Assembly: GCF_024213665.1 (NCBI RefSeq)
Contig: NZ_JANAVP010000018.1
Coordinates: 62,001 to 126,000, forward strand
Direction of reading: 5' to 3'
Origin: Streptomyces sp. A3M-1-3
Lineage (GTDB): Bacteria; Actinomycetota; Actinomycetes; Streptomycetales; Streptomycetaceae
DNA length: 64,000 nucleotides
Under the pieces are notes generated by a model. It made no database searches. It was not told the origin of the DNA and saw nothing but the letters and a program-made list of their open reading frames with translations. The translations under genes were made by a program, and so were the position numbers. Positions 32,147-41,073 of this stretch are shown in pieces (the first letter of the stretch is position 1; every line of letters begins with the position of its first letter).

Positions 32147-33823
32147 TCACTCGCTCTCCCGCATCGGGACTCGGACCCCGCGGTCCGCCGCGACCGACTC
32201 GGCGATGTCGTAGCCCGCGTCGACGTGGCGGATGACGCCCATGCCCGGGTCGTTCGTGAGGACGCGGCGGATCTTCTCGCCCGCGAGCTTGGTGCCGTCG
32301 GCCACCGAGACCTGCCCGGCGTGGATCGAGCGGCCCATGCCGACGCCGCCGCCGTGGTGGATGGAGACCCACGACGCACCGGAGGCGACGTTGACCATGG
32401 CGTTGAGCAGCGGCCAGTCGGCGATCGCGTCGGACCCGTCGAGCATGGCCTCGGTCTCGCGGTACGGGGAGGCCACCGAGCCGCAGTCCAGGTGGTCGCG
32501 GCCGATCGCCAGCGGGGCGGCGAGTTCGCCGGACGCCACCATGTCGTTGAAGCGCTCGCCGGCCTTGTCGCGCTCGCCGTAGCCGAGCCAGCAGATACGG
32601 GCGGGCAGGCCCTGGAAGTGGACGCGCTCGCCGGCCATCTTGATCCAGCGGTGCAGCGATTCGTTCTCCGGGAAGAGTTCGAGCATCGCCTTGTCGGTCT
32701 TGTGGATGTCCGAGGCCTCGCCGGACAGGGCGGCCCAGCGGAACGGGCCCTTGCCCTCGCAGAAGAGAGGACGGATGTACGCGGGGACGAAGCCGGGGAA
32801 GTCGAAGGCCCGGCCGTACCCGGCGAGCTGGGCCTCGCCGCGGATGGAGTTGCCGTAGTCGAAGACCTCGGCGCCGGCGTCCATGAAGCCGACCATGGCC
32901 TCGACGTGGCGGGCCATCGACTCGCGGGCGCGCTGGGTGAAGTCGGCGGGCTTCTCGGCGGCGTACGAGGCCATTTCGTCGAGGTCCACACCGAGCGGGA
33001 GGTACGAGAGCGGGTCGTGCGCCGAGGTCTGGTCGGTCACGATGTCGATCGGGGCGCCCTCGGCGAGCATGCGCGGCAGCAGCTCGGCGGCGTTGCCCAG
33101 CAGGCCGATGGAGAGCGGCTTACGGGCGTCGCGGGCCTCGGTGGCGAGCTGGAGCGCGTGCGCCGGCGAGTTGGCGCGCACGTCCAGGTAGCGGTGCTCG
33201 ATACGGCGCTCGATGGCGCGCGGGTCGCAGTCGATACAGATCGCGACGCCGTCGTTCATCGTGACGGCGAGCGGCTGGGCGCCGCCCATGCCGCCGAGGC
33301 CGGCGGTGAGCGTGATCGTGCCGGCCAGGGTGCCGCCAACCCCTTTACCCATTGAATGCAGCTTCGCGGCGACGGCGGCGAACGTCTCGTACGTGCCCTG
33401 CAGGATGCCCTGGGTGCCGATGTAGATCCAGGACCCGGCGGTCATCTGGCCGTACATGGTCAGGCCCAGCTGCTCCAGGCGGCGGAACTCCTCCCAGTTC
33501 GCCCAGTCGCCGACCAGGTTGGAGTTGGCGATCAGGACGCGCGGGGCCCACTCGTGGGTCTGCATCACGCCGACCGGACGGCCGGACTGGACGAGCATCG
33601 TCTCGTCCTGCTTCAGCGTCTGGAGCGTGCGCACCATGGCGTCGAAGGAGCGCCAGTCGCGGGCGGCCTTGCCGGTGCCGCCGTAGACGACGAGCTTGTC
33701 GGGGTGCTCGGCGACCTCGGGGTCGAGGTTGTTCTGCAGCATGCGGAGGGCGGCTTCCTGCTGCCATCCCAGGGCGCTCAGTTCCGTACCGCGCGGTGCC
33801 CGTACGGGGCGGGGTCCTGACAT
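32147..33823 (-). CDS. hutU: Urocanate hydratase
   Basis: A 558-residue urocanase that turns urocanate into imidazolonepropionate using tightly bound NAD. The course is typical: ALRMLQNNLDPEVAEHPDKLVVYGGTGKAARDW at the start, GKGVGGTLAGTITLTAGLGGMGGAQPLA, DQTSAHDPLSYLP, and the active-site cysteine region ARICWLGYGERDKAG. ATG 33823 has GGAGGAGG upstream. First gene of the hut operon. A palindrome lies 42 bases upstream, between hutU and the divergent decarboxylase gene. The histidine ammonia-lyase gene is not in the window. Confidence 0.96.
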   Translation of the reverse strand: MSGPRPVRAPRGTELSALGWQQEAALRMLQNNLDPEVAEHPDKLVVYGGTGKAARDWRSFDAMVRTLQTLKQDETMLVQSGRPVGVMQTHEWAPRVLIANSNLVGDWANWEEFRRLEQLGLTMYGQMTAGSWIYIGTQGILQGTYETFAAVAAKLHSMGKGVGGTLAGTITLTAGLGGMGGAQPLAVTMNDGVAICIDCDPRAIERRIEHRYLDVRANSPAHALQLATEARDARKPLSIGLLGNAAELLPRMLAEGAPIDIVTDQTSAHDPLSYLPLGVDLDEMASYAAEKPADFTQRARESMARHVEAMVGFMDAGAEVFDYGNSIRGEAQLAGYGRAFDFPGFVPAYIRPLFCEGKGPFRWAALSGEASDIHKTDKAMLELFPENESLHRWIKMAGERVHFQGLPARICWLGYGERDKAGERFNDMVASGELAAPLAIGRDHLDCGSVASPYRETEAMLDGSDAIADWPLLNAMVNVASGASWVSIHHGGGVGMGRSIHAGQVSVADGTKLAGEKIRRVLTNDPGMGVIRHVDAGYDIAESVAADRGVRVPMRESE

Positions 33824-33864
33824 GGCGATGCCTCCTCCATTGCTGTCCATCACTGTTGGTCAAT

Positions 33865-33891
33865 CTATTCATATCCTGACTGGATGAATAG
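33865..33891. promoter_or_regulatory. Inverted repeat between hutU and the divergent decarboxylase
   Basis: CTATTCAT (33865-33872) and ATGAATAG (33884-33891) form a perfect 8-bp inverted repeat with an 11-base spacer. Imperfect TGTTG/CAACA-type arms extend outward to about 33854 and 33903. This is the least GC-rich stretch of the region and the only space for both promoters, so it is a strong candidate operator. The right arm contains the proposed ATG of the decarboxylase. Confidence 0.6.
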
Positions 33892-35305
33892 TTGTAGTCA
33901 ACAGCTGCGGCGCGACTCGCCGGATGATTGGCTGGCACACATGGCTTCGGAAAGCGTCACGGACGCACCGGTACGTCGCGATCAGGCCGTACGAGCGGCT
34001 GTGGAGCAGGGCCTCCTCACCGGGGCGGAGCCGGTGGTCTGCCTGCTGGACGTGGCCGGTATCCGCGCCTCCGCCGCCGCGCTGCACGCCGCCTTCGAGG
34101 CCGTCACCCGACCCGGCACCACGGTCCTGCACGCCTTCGCCGTGAAGGCCGCCCCACTGGTCCCGGTCCTGCGGCTCCTCTCGGCGGCCGGCATCGGCTG
34201 CGAGGTCGCCAGCGCCGGCGAACTGGCCCTGGCACGCGCCGCCGGGGTCCTGCCCTCCCGTACCGTCCTCGACTCCCCCGCCAAGACCCCCGGCGAGCTG
34301 CGCGAGGCGCTCGCGCTCGGCATCGCCGTCAACGCCGACAGCGCGCAGGAACTGGCCCGGCTGGACGCGTTCGTGCCCACCGCCCCCGCGGGCCCGCCCC
34401 TCGGCCTGCGGGTCAATCCGCAGATCGGCGGCGGCTCGATCGGCGCGCTCTCCACCGCCACCGCGACCTCCAAGTTCGGGGTCGCGCTGCGCGACGAAGG
34501 GGCACGCGCCTGGGTGGTGCGCACCTACCGCGAGCGCCCCTGGCTCACCCGGCTGCACACGCACACCGGCTCCCAGGGAGTGCCGCTGGAACTGATGGCC
34601 CAGGGCGTCCGGGAGGTGTACGAGCTGGCCGAGGAGATCAACGCGGCCGTCGGCCACCGGCAGGTCGACACCCTCGACATCGGCGGCGGACTCCCCGTCA
34701 ACTTCGCCTCCGACGACGAGACCCCCACCTTCTCGGAGTACGCCCGGCTCCTGGCCGACACCGTCCCCGGCCTGTTCGACGGCCGGTACGGGCTGGTCAC
34801 CGAGTTCGGCCGGTCACTGCTCGCCAAACACGGCACCGTCGTCGCCCGCGTCGAGTACGCCAAGACCTCCGGCGGCCGTCCGATCGCCGTGACCCACGCG
34901 GGCGTACAGCTCGCCACCCGTACCGTCTTCGCGCCCGCCTCGTGGCCGCTGCGGATCGCCGCGTACGACGCGAAGGGCCGCCCCAAGGCCGGCCCGGCCG
35001 TCCCGCAGGACGTGGCGGGCCCGGCCTGCTTCGCGGCTGACCTGCTCGCCGAGAGCCGTCCGCTGCCGCTGCTGGAGCAGGGCGACCTTGTCGCGGTGCT
35101 GGACACGGGCGCGTACTACTTCGCCAACCCGTTCGCGTACAACAGCCTCGCGCGGCCCGGCGTCCACGGCTTCACCACCTCACCGGACGACCCCGGCCGG
35201 GGGGTGCGCTTCGCGACCGTACGCACCCCGCAGACCCTCGACGAGATCGTCGCCGAGTCCGGCGGGGCGCACTCGGACGCTCTGCTGGACACGCGTACCA
35301 CCTGA
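33884..35305 (+). CDS. Fold III PLP-dependent amino-acid decarboxylase (DAPDC/ODC-like)
   Basis: A 473-residue alanine-racemase-fold decarboxylase. The PLP lysine is Lys88 in HAFAVKAAP; HTHTGSQG, DIGGGLPVNF and EFGRSL follow. The family's C-terminal CESxD motif, which in diaminopimelate decarboxylase contacts the substrate, is replaced by a GPACFAADLL stretch, so lysine biosynthesis is unlikely to be its role. The APC permease gene 64 bases downstream suggests an amino-acid decarboxylation/exchange unit. Start 33884 lacks a ribosome site (possibly leaderless); ATG 33941 is an alternative. Confidence 0.82.
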   Translation: MNSCSQQLRRDSPDDWLAHMASESVTDAPVRRDQAVRAAVEQGLLTGAEPVVCLLDVAGIRASAAALHAAFEAVTRPGTTVLHAFAVKAAPLVPVLRLLSAAGIGCEVASAGELALARAAGVLPSRTVLDSPAKTPGELREALALGIAVNADSAQELARLDAFVPTAPAGPPLGLRVNPQIGGGSIGALSTATATSKFGVALRDEGARAWVVRTYRERPWLTRLHTHTGSQGVPLELMAQGVREVYELAEEINAAVGHRQVDTLDIGGGLPVNFASDDETPTFSEYARLLADTVPGLFDGRYGLVTEFGRSLLAKHGTVVARVEYAKTSGGRPIAVTHAGVQLATRTVFAPASWPLRIAAYDAKGRPKAGPAVPQDVAGPACFAADLLAESRPLPLLEQGDLVAVLDTGAYYFANPFAYNSLARPGVHGFTTSPDDPGRGVRFATVRTPQTLDEIVAESGGAHSDALLDTRTT

Positions 35306-35369
35306 CTGCCAGGCATCACACCCGCCCCACCGGGCAGAACTTCCTCCACACACCCCCGGGGGAGGTTCC

Positions 35370-36725
35370 ATGTCCACATCAGACGCACCGGCCGCCGCAC
35401 CCCCGCAGGAGCCCGGACTCAAGCGGGTGATCGGTCCGAAGCTGCTGATCCTCTTCGTGATCGGCGACATTCTGGGCACCGGGATCTACGCCACCACCGG
35501 CAAGGTCGCGGGAAAGGTCGGCGGCGCGCTGTGGCTGCCGTTCGCGATCGGCTTTGTCGTGGCGCTGCTGACCGCCGCGTCGTACGTCGAGCTCGTCGGC
35601 AAGTACCCGAAGGCGGCCGGCGCCGCGCTCTACACGCAGAAGGCGTTCAAGGTCCCCTTCCTGACCTTCATCATCGCCTTCATGGTGATGTGCTCGGGCC
35701 TGTCCTCGGCGAGCGCCGCGGCCCGCGCCTTCAGCGGGGACTACCTGGCCGAATTCACCGAGGCCGTGCCGCCCACCCTGATCGCGGTCCTGTTCATCCT
35801 CGCCCTCGCCGCGCTCAATCTGCGCGGCGTCTCGGAGTCCGTGAAGACCAACGTCGTACTGACCCTGGTCGAGCTGTCCGGACTGCTCGTCATCCTGACG
35901 ATCGGCGCGTACGCGGTGCTCGCGGGGGACGGAGAGCCGTCGCGGCTCGGCGAGTTCCAGGCGACCGGCACCGGATACGCCCTGCTCACCAGCGTCCTGG
36001 GCGCCACAGCCCTCGGCTTCTTCGCCTTCGTCGGCTTCGAGGACTCGGTCAACATGGCCGAGGAGACGAAGGACCCGGTACGCACGTTCCCGCGGGCGAT
36101 CTTCACCGGCGTCGCCGTCACCGGCACCATCTACGTCCTGGTGGCGCTGGTCTCCTCGCTGCTCGTGGACTACCGCGCCCTGGAGAAGTCCAGCGGCCCG
36201 CTGCTGGAGGTCGTCAAGGCGGGCGGCCTCGACTTCCCACCCAGACTCTTCGCCCTGATCGCGCTGTTCGCCGTCACCAACTCCGCGCTGATCAACATCA
36301 TGATGGCCTCACGCCTCTGCTACGGCATGGCGAACGAACGCATCCTGCCGAAGGGCATGGCCCGCGTCCTGCCGCGGCGCCGCACCCCCGTCGTCGGCAT
36401 CGTCTTCGTCTCGCTGCTCGCCATCGGCCTGGTGGCGACGGGCGAGATCGAGGGACTGGGCGACACCACGGCGTTCCTGCTGCTCTGCGTGTTCGCGGTG
36501 GTCAACGTCGCGGTCCTGGTGCTGCGCCGCGCCCCGGTCGACCACCCGCACTTCCGTACGCCCACGGCACTGCCGGTGCTGGGCGCGATCACCGCGATCA
36601 TCCTGGCCAGCCCGCTCGCCGACCGCCCGGCGGACGTCTACATCCGGGCGGGGGTGCTGCTGGCGATCGGGATCGGGCTGTGGGTGGTCAACAAGCTGGT
36701 GCTGAAGGCACGCGGCGAGGAGTAG
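35370..36725 (+). CDS. APC-family amino acid permease
   Basis: A 451-residue transporter with 12 predicted membrane segments. The APC signature starts helix 1 (GPKLLILFVIGDILGTGIYATTGKVAGKVGG), and helix 6 has GFFAFVGFEDSVNMAEETKDPVRTFPRAIF. GGGGGAGG lies four bases before the ATG at 35370. It is 64 bases after the PLP decarboxylase gene and probably cotranscribed, importing the substrate or exchanging it for the amine. Convergent with the RpiR gene. Confidence 0.93.
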   Translation: MSTSDAPAAAPPQEPGLKRVIGPKLLILFVIGDILGTGIYATTGKVAGKVGGALWLPFAIGFVVALLTAASYVELVGKYPKAAGAALYTQKAFKVPFLTFIIAFMVMCSGLSSASAAARAFSGDYLAEFTEAVPPTLIAVLFILALAALNLRGVSESVKTNVVLTLVELSGLLVILTIGAYAVLAGDGEPSRLGEFQATGTGYALLTSVLGATALGFFAFVGFEDSVNMAEETKDPVRTFPRAIFTGVAVTGTIYVLVALVSSLLVDYRALEKSSGPLLEVVKAGGLDFPPRLFALIALFAVTNSALINIMMASRLCYGMANERILPKGMARVLPRRRTPVVGIVFVSLLAIGLVATGEIEGLGDTTAFLLLCVFAVVNVAVLVLRRAPVDHPHFRTPTALPVLGAITAIILASPLADRPADVYIRAGVLLAIGIGLWVVNKLVLKARGEE

Positions 36726-36759
36726 CAGGCGGGTAGGCGCACACCAAGGCCGCCGCGGG

Positions 36760-37596
36760 CTACTCGACGAACAGCCCGCGGGCGGCCGCCTTCGTGTCGA
36801 ACTCCTCCAGCCGCGCCTGCGCGTCCGGCAGGCCGTCGCACATCGCCTCCAGCAGCACCCGCCCCAACAGCATCGGCGCGCACGCCGTGTCGAAGGCCAG
36901 GCCCGTGCCGACCGCCGCCGGAATCAGCAGATCCGAGTGCTCGGCGACCGGGGCGAACGCGGAGTCCGCCACCGTGACCACCTTCAGGCCGGCCGCCTGC
37001 GCGTGCGCCAGCGCCTCGACGACTTCCCGCGGATGCCGTGGCAGCGCGAAACACAGCAGCGTGGTCGCCCCCGCGCGCACCGCCGCGTCGATGCGGTCGG
37101 CCAGCATCGAGCCGCCCTCGTCCAGCAGCCGGACGTCCGGATGGACCTTGCCCGCGAAGTACGCGAAGCCGCGCGCCTGGGAGGAGGCGGCCCGCAGGCC
37201 GAGGACGGGCAGCGGCCGGGAGGCGGCGAGCAGCCGGCCCGCCTCCTCTACCGGCTCCGGGTCGGCGAGCAGTGTGGCGAGGTGCCGCAGGTTCTCGATC
37301 TCGGAGTGGACGGCCTGCTGGTACTCGTTGTACGCGTCGGTGGTGGCGACGGGCTCCGCCGGGGCCACTTCCCGCAGGTGCTTGCGCAGCGTCGGATAGC
37401 CGTCGAAGCCGAGCGCGACCGCGAAGCGCGTGACGGAGGGCTGGCTCACGCCCGCCAGTTCGGCGACTTCGACGCTCGACAGGAACGGCGCGTCGGCGGC
37501 GCTGCGCACCATGCAGTGCGCGATCCGCCGCTGTGTCGGGGTGAGCCGGCGGCCCTCGAAGAGCTGCTGCAGGCGCGCCGCCGGGCTGTCGTTCAT
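36760..37596 (-). CDS. MurR/RpiR-family transcriptional regulator
   Basis: A 278-residue regulator. The N-terminal helix-turn-helix domain has SSVEVAELAGVSQPSVTRFAVALGFDGYPTLRKHLRE; the C-terminal SIS domain (about residues 125-265) has GLRAASSQARGFAYFAGK and CFALPRHPREVVEAL. SIS domains sense phosphosugars or related metabolites. It is divergent from the PQQ-dependent sugar dehydrogenase, so it may control sugar oxidation there. An inverted repeat lies 59-76 bases upstream of its start. Confidence 0.92.
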   Translation of the reverse strand: MNDSPAARLQQLFEGRRLTPTQRRIAHCMVRSAADAPFLSSVEVAELAGVSQPSVTRFAVALGFDGYPTLRKHLREVAPAEPVATTDAYNEYQQAVHSEIENLRHLATLLADPEPVEEAGRLLAASRPLPVLGLRAASSQARGFAYFAGKVHPDVRLLDEGGSMLADRIDAAVRAGATTLLCFALPRHPREVVEALAHAQAAGLKVVTVADSAFAPVAEHSDLLIPAAVGTGLAFDTACAPMLLGRVLLEAMCDGLPDAQARLEEFDTKAAARGLFVE

Positions 37597-37654
37597 GCCA
37601 TCCCCCTCAGTGACATCACGCCTCCCATCGGCACCTATTCAGTCACATTGCACT

Positions 37655-37672
37655 CTGCATGACCATATGCAG
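37655..37672. promoter_or_regulatory. Candidate operator upstream of the RpiR regulator
   Basis: CTGCAT (37655-37660) and ATGCAG (37667-37672) form a 6-bp inverted repeat with a 6-base spacer in the 204-base gap between the RpiR gene and the PQQ-dependent dehydrogenase gene. RpiR proteins bind short palindromes like this. Short arms mean moderate support only. Confidence 0.4.
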
Positions 37673-37800
37673 CCGACAGGACCACGGGCAAGGGCTCCCT
37701 GACGGGTCAATCCAGCTGGTACGACGCTCACACAACGTCAAGACTCCGTAGCAGAATGTCGCATCGCATCACTCCCCTCAGATGTGCGAAAGGTGTCGAA

Positions 37801-38982
37801 ATGGCACATTCAAGGCGCTCAGTGCTGCCGCCTTCCCGTATTCCCTCCCGTACGGGCATGGCGTCACTCATCGCCACAGCCGCGCTCCTGGCTTGCGGTG
37901 TGGCGCAGCCGGCAGCCGCGGCGCCGCCCCCCACGGCTCCGGCAGAGGACGCCGCAATCGGCGCAGCCACTGACGGTGGCAGTCCGGCAGACGTCTCGAC
38001 GTTCTCCGGGGAGTGGAACGGCCCCTGGACCATCTCCTTCCTGCCGGACGGACGTTCGGCGCTTGCGACCGAGCGCTATACGCACCGTGTCGTCCGCCTC
38101 GGACTCGACGGCTCCAAGCAGCAGCTCGGCATGGTGCCGAACACGCTCACCGATCCCGTCCAGCTTCCGGGGCAGGGACAGGGACTGAGCCAGGGGAAGG
38201 GCGGCCTCCTGGGGGTCGCTCCCTCGCCGACCTGGGACGGCACGACGGACAAGCGCGTGTTCTTCATGCACACCACGGCGAGCGACACCCGCGTCGCGCG
38301 GATGAGCTACGACGGCACGTCACTCAGCGACTACACCACCGTGCTCGGCGGAATCCAGCGGGGCGGAGACCACAACGGCGGCAAGCTCGCCTTCGGTCCC
38401 GACGGATACCTCTACGTCTCGACAGGCGACGCCCGGCAGCCGAAACTCGCGCAGGACATGCAGTCGCTCAACGGAAAGATCCTGCGGATCACCGAGACGG
38501 GGGCCGCCGCCCCGGGCAACCCGTTCGGCGACCGCGTCTACAGCTACGGCCACCGCAACCCGCAGGGCCTGGCCTGGGACCGCAACGGCCGGCTGTGGGC
38601 GGCGGAAATCGGCGAGGACACGTGGGACGAACTCAACCTGATCAAGCCGGGTGCCAACTACGGCTGGCCCACCTGCGAGGGCGCCTGCAACGTCGCGGGC
38701 ATGACCAATCCGATGATGACCTGGACGCCGGCCGAAGGCGTGCCCAGCCAACTGGCCATCGTGCGGAACGTCATCTACGTGTCCACGTTGCGTGGCCAGC
38801 GGCTGTGGCGCGTCCCGATCGACGGAAACAGCGAACGCGTCGGCTCGGCAACCCCGTTCTTCAACCGCACGTACGGCCGGCTGCGCCCCATCGCGAAGGT
38901 CCCCGGCGCGGACGAGCTGTGGCTCGGCACCAACGGACGTGGCACCGACAAAGACCAGATCCTCAAGGTGACCATCAAGTAG
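37801..38982 (+). CDS. PQQ-dependent soluble sugar (aldose/sorbosone-type) dehydrogenase, exported
   Basis: A 393-residue six-bladed beta-propeller of the GSDH/soluble glucose dehydrogenase-B family. A signal peptide (about residues 1-40, ending AAAAP) exports it. Motifs: WTISFLPDGRSALATER, GGLLGVAPSP, the catalytic histidine in RGGDHNGGKLAFGPDGYLYVSTGD, YGHRNPQGLAWD and GELWLG-like closing strands. ATG 37801 has GAAAGG seven bases upstream. It lies 27 bases before pqqA, so enzyme and cofactor are made together. It oxidises sugars outside the membrane; the electron acceptor is unknown. Confidence 0.9.
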   Translation: MAHSRRSVLPPSRIPSRTGMASLIATAALLACGVAQPAAAAPPPTAPAEDAAIGAATDGGSPADVSTFSGEWNGPWTISFLPDGRSALATERYTHRVVRLGLDGSKQQLGMVPNTLTDPVQLPGQGQGLSQGKGGLLGVAPSPTWDGTTDKRVFFMHTTASDTRVARMSYDGTSLSDYTTVLGGIQRGGDHNGGKLAFGPDGYLYVSTGDARQPKLAQDMQSLNGKILRITETGAAAPGNPFGDRVYSYGHRNPQGLAWDRNGRLWAAEIGEDTWDELNLIKPGANYGWPTCEGACNVAGMTNPMMTWTPAEGVPSQLAIVRNVIYVSTLRGQRLWRVPIDGNSERVGSATPFFNRTYGRLRPIAKVPGADELWLGTNGRGTDKDQILKVTIK

Positions 38983-39009
38983 TCCCCAACGGAAAGGCAG
39001 GCACGACCG

Positions 39010-39150
39010 ATGAACGAAACCAAGGAACAGACCGACCTGATCAAGGGGACCTTCGCGGAGGAGACGGACGAGACCACGTGGCAGGCGCCCGATCACATGG
39101 TCGTCGAGACCGCGCTGGAGGTCACCGGCTACTCCCTCAACTCCCGCTAG
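39010..39150 (+). CDS. pqqA: PQQ precursor peptide PqqA
   Basis: A 46-residue peptide. Near the end it reads WQAPDHMVVETALEVTGYSLNSR. The PqqA core is the ExxxY spacing: Glu37 and Tyr41 in EVTGY are the two residues linked to make PQQ, and the tryptophan-proline region before it is typical. The leader of about 32 residues is acidic and longer than most PqqA. AAGGCAGG lies eight bases before the ATG. It is eight bases upstream of pqqB. Easily missed because of its size. Confidence 0.9.
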   Translation: MNETKEQTDLIKGTFAEETDETTWQAPDHMVVETALEVTGYSLNSR

Positions 39151-39158
39151 TACACGCG

Positions 39159-40081
<923 letters not shown>

Positions 40082-40085
<4 letters not shown>

Positions 40086-40804
40086 CCACGGCACTCGCCC
40101 CGCTCGCGGAGCCCTGGAGCCCCGCCGAGTTCGAGGCACAACTGCGCGCGGTGGGCGAGGAGCGGTACCACGACCGCCATGCCTTCAACCTCCGTATGCA
40201 CAGCGGCGACCTGAGCCAGGCGGAACTCCGCCGCTGGATCGCCAACCGCTTCCACTACCAGCGCCACATCCCCGTCAAGGACGCGCTGATCACCGCCAAG
40301 CTGGACTCCCCGGGACTGCGCCGCATGTGGCTGCGCCGCATCCAGGACCACGACGGGCAGGAAGAGGGCGAGGGCGGCATCGAGCGCTGGCTGCGGCTCG
40401 GCGAGGCGGCGGGCGTGGACCGCGAGACCATGCTCTGCGCCGACACCGTGCTGCCGGGCGTACGGCTGGCGGTCGACGGGTACGTCAACTTCTGCCGCCT
40501 GCGCCCGCCCCTGGAAGCCGTCGCCGCTTCGCTGACCGAACTGTCCGCCCCGGACCTGATGCGCACCCGCATCGAGGCATTCGAACGCCACTACCCGTGG
40601 ATCGAATCCCGTGGCCTCGCCTACTTCCGCACCCGCGTGTCCCAGGGCCGGCGCGACAGCGCCGAGGCACTCGGTCTCGTCATGGGCTGGGCCCGCACCC
40701 GGCAGGACCAGGAACGCGCCGTGGCCGCGCTCCGCTTCAAGTGCGATGTCCTGTGGTCGCTGCTCGACGCCGTCGATCGGGCGGGCCGCGGGGAGCAGAC
40801 GTGA
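40082..40804 (+). CDS. pqqC: Pyrroloquinoline-quinone synthase PqqC
   Basis: A 240-residue all-helical oxidase catalysing the last ring closure and oxidation of PQQ. Family blocks include YHDRHAFNLRMHSGDLSQAELRRWIANRFHYQRHIPVKDALI, RRMWLRRIQDHDG, and LTELSAPDLMRTRIEAFERHYPWI. GTG start at 40082 overlaps the pqqB stop. Normal length. Confidence 0.96.
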
Positions 40805-41073
40805 GGGCGGCGCCCGAGACCGACTGGCGGCCCGCACTGGCGCCCGTCATCGTGCTGCGGCACGACCGCCTGCGCGGCACGGATCTGCTGGTCCTCCCCG
40901 AACGCGTTGTCGTGCTGACGGGCAAGGCCGGCGCGGTCGTCGGCCTGTGCGACGGCACCCGCAGCGTGCGCGGGATCGTCGACGAGCTGGCTGAACGCTT
41001 CCCCGGCGCTCCGGTCGCCACCGACGTCCCGTCCTTCCTCGACCGTCTACGAAAGGAGGGCTGGCTCCGATGA
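40801..41073 (+). CDS. pqqD: PqqD, peptide chaperone
   Basis: A 90-residue RiPP recognition domain (RRE) that presents PqqA to PqqE. The course APVIVLRHDRLRGTDLLVLPERVVVLTGKAGAVVGLCDGTRSVRGIVDELAERFPG matches PqqD well. GTG 40801 overlaps the pqqC stop (GTGA) and its stop overlaps the pqqE ATG (ATGA). Full length for the family. Confidence 0.95.
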   Translation: MRAAPETDWRPALAPVIVLRHDRLRGTDLLVLPERVVVLTGKAGAVVGLCDGTRSVRGIVDELAERFPGAPVATDVPSFLDRLRKEGWLR

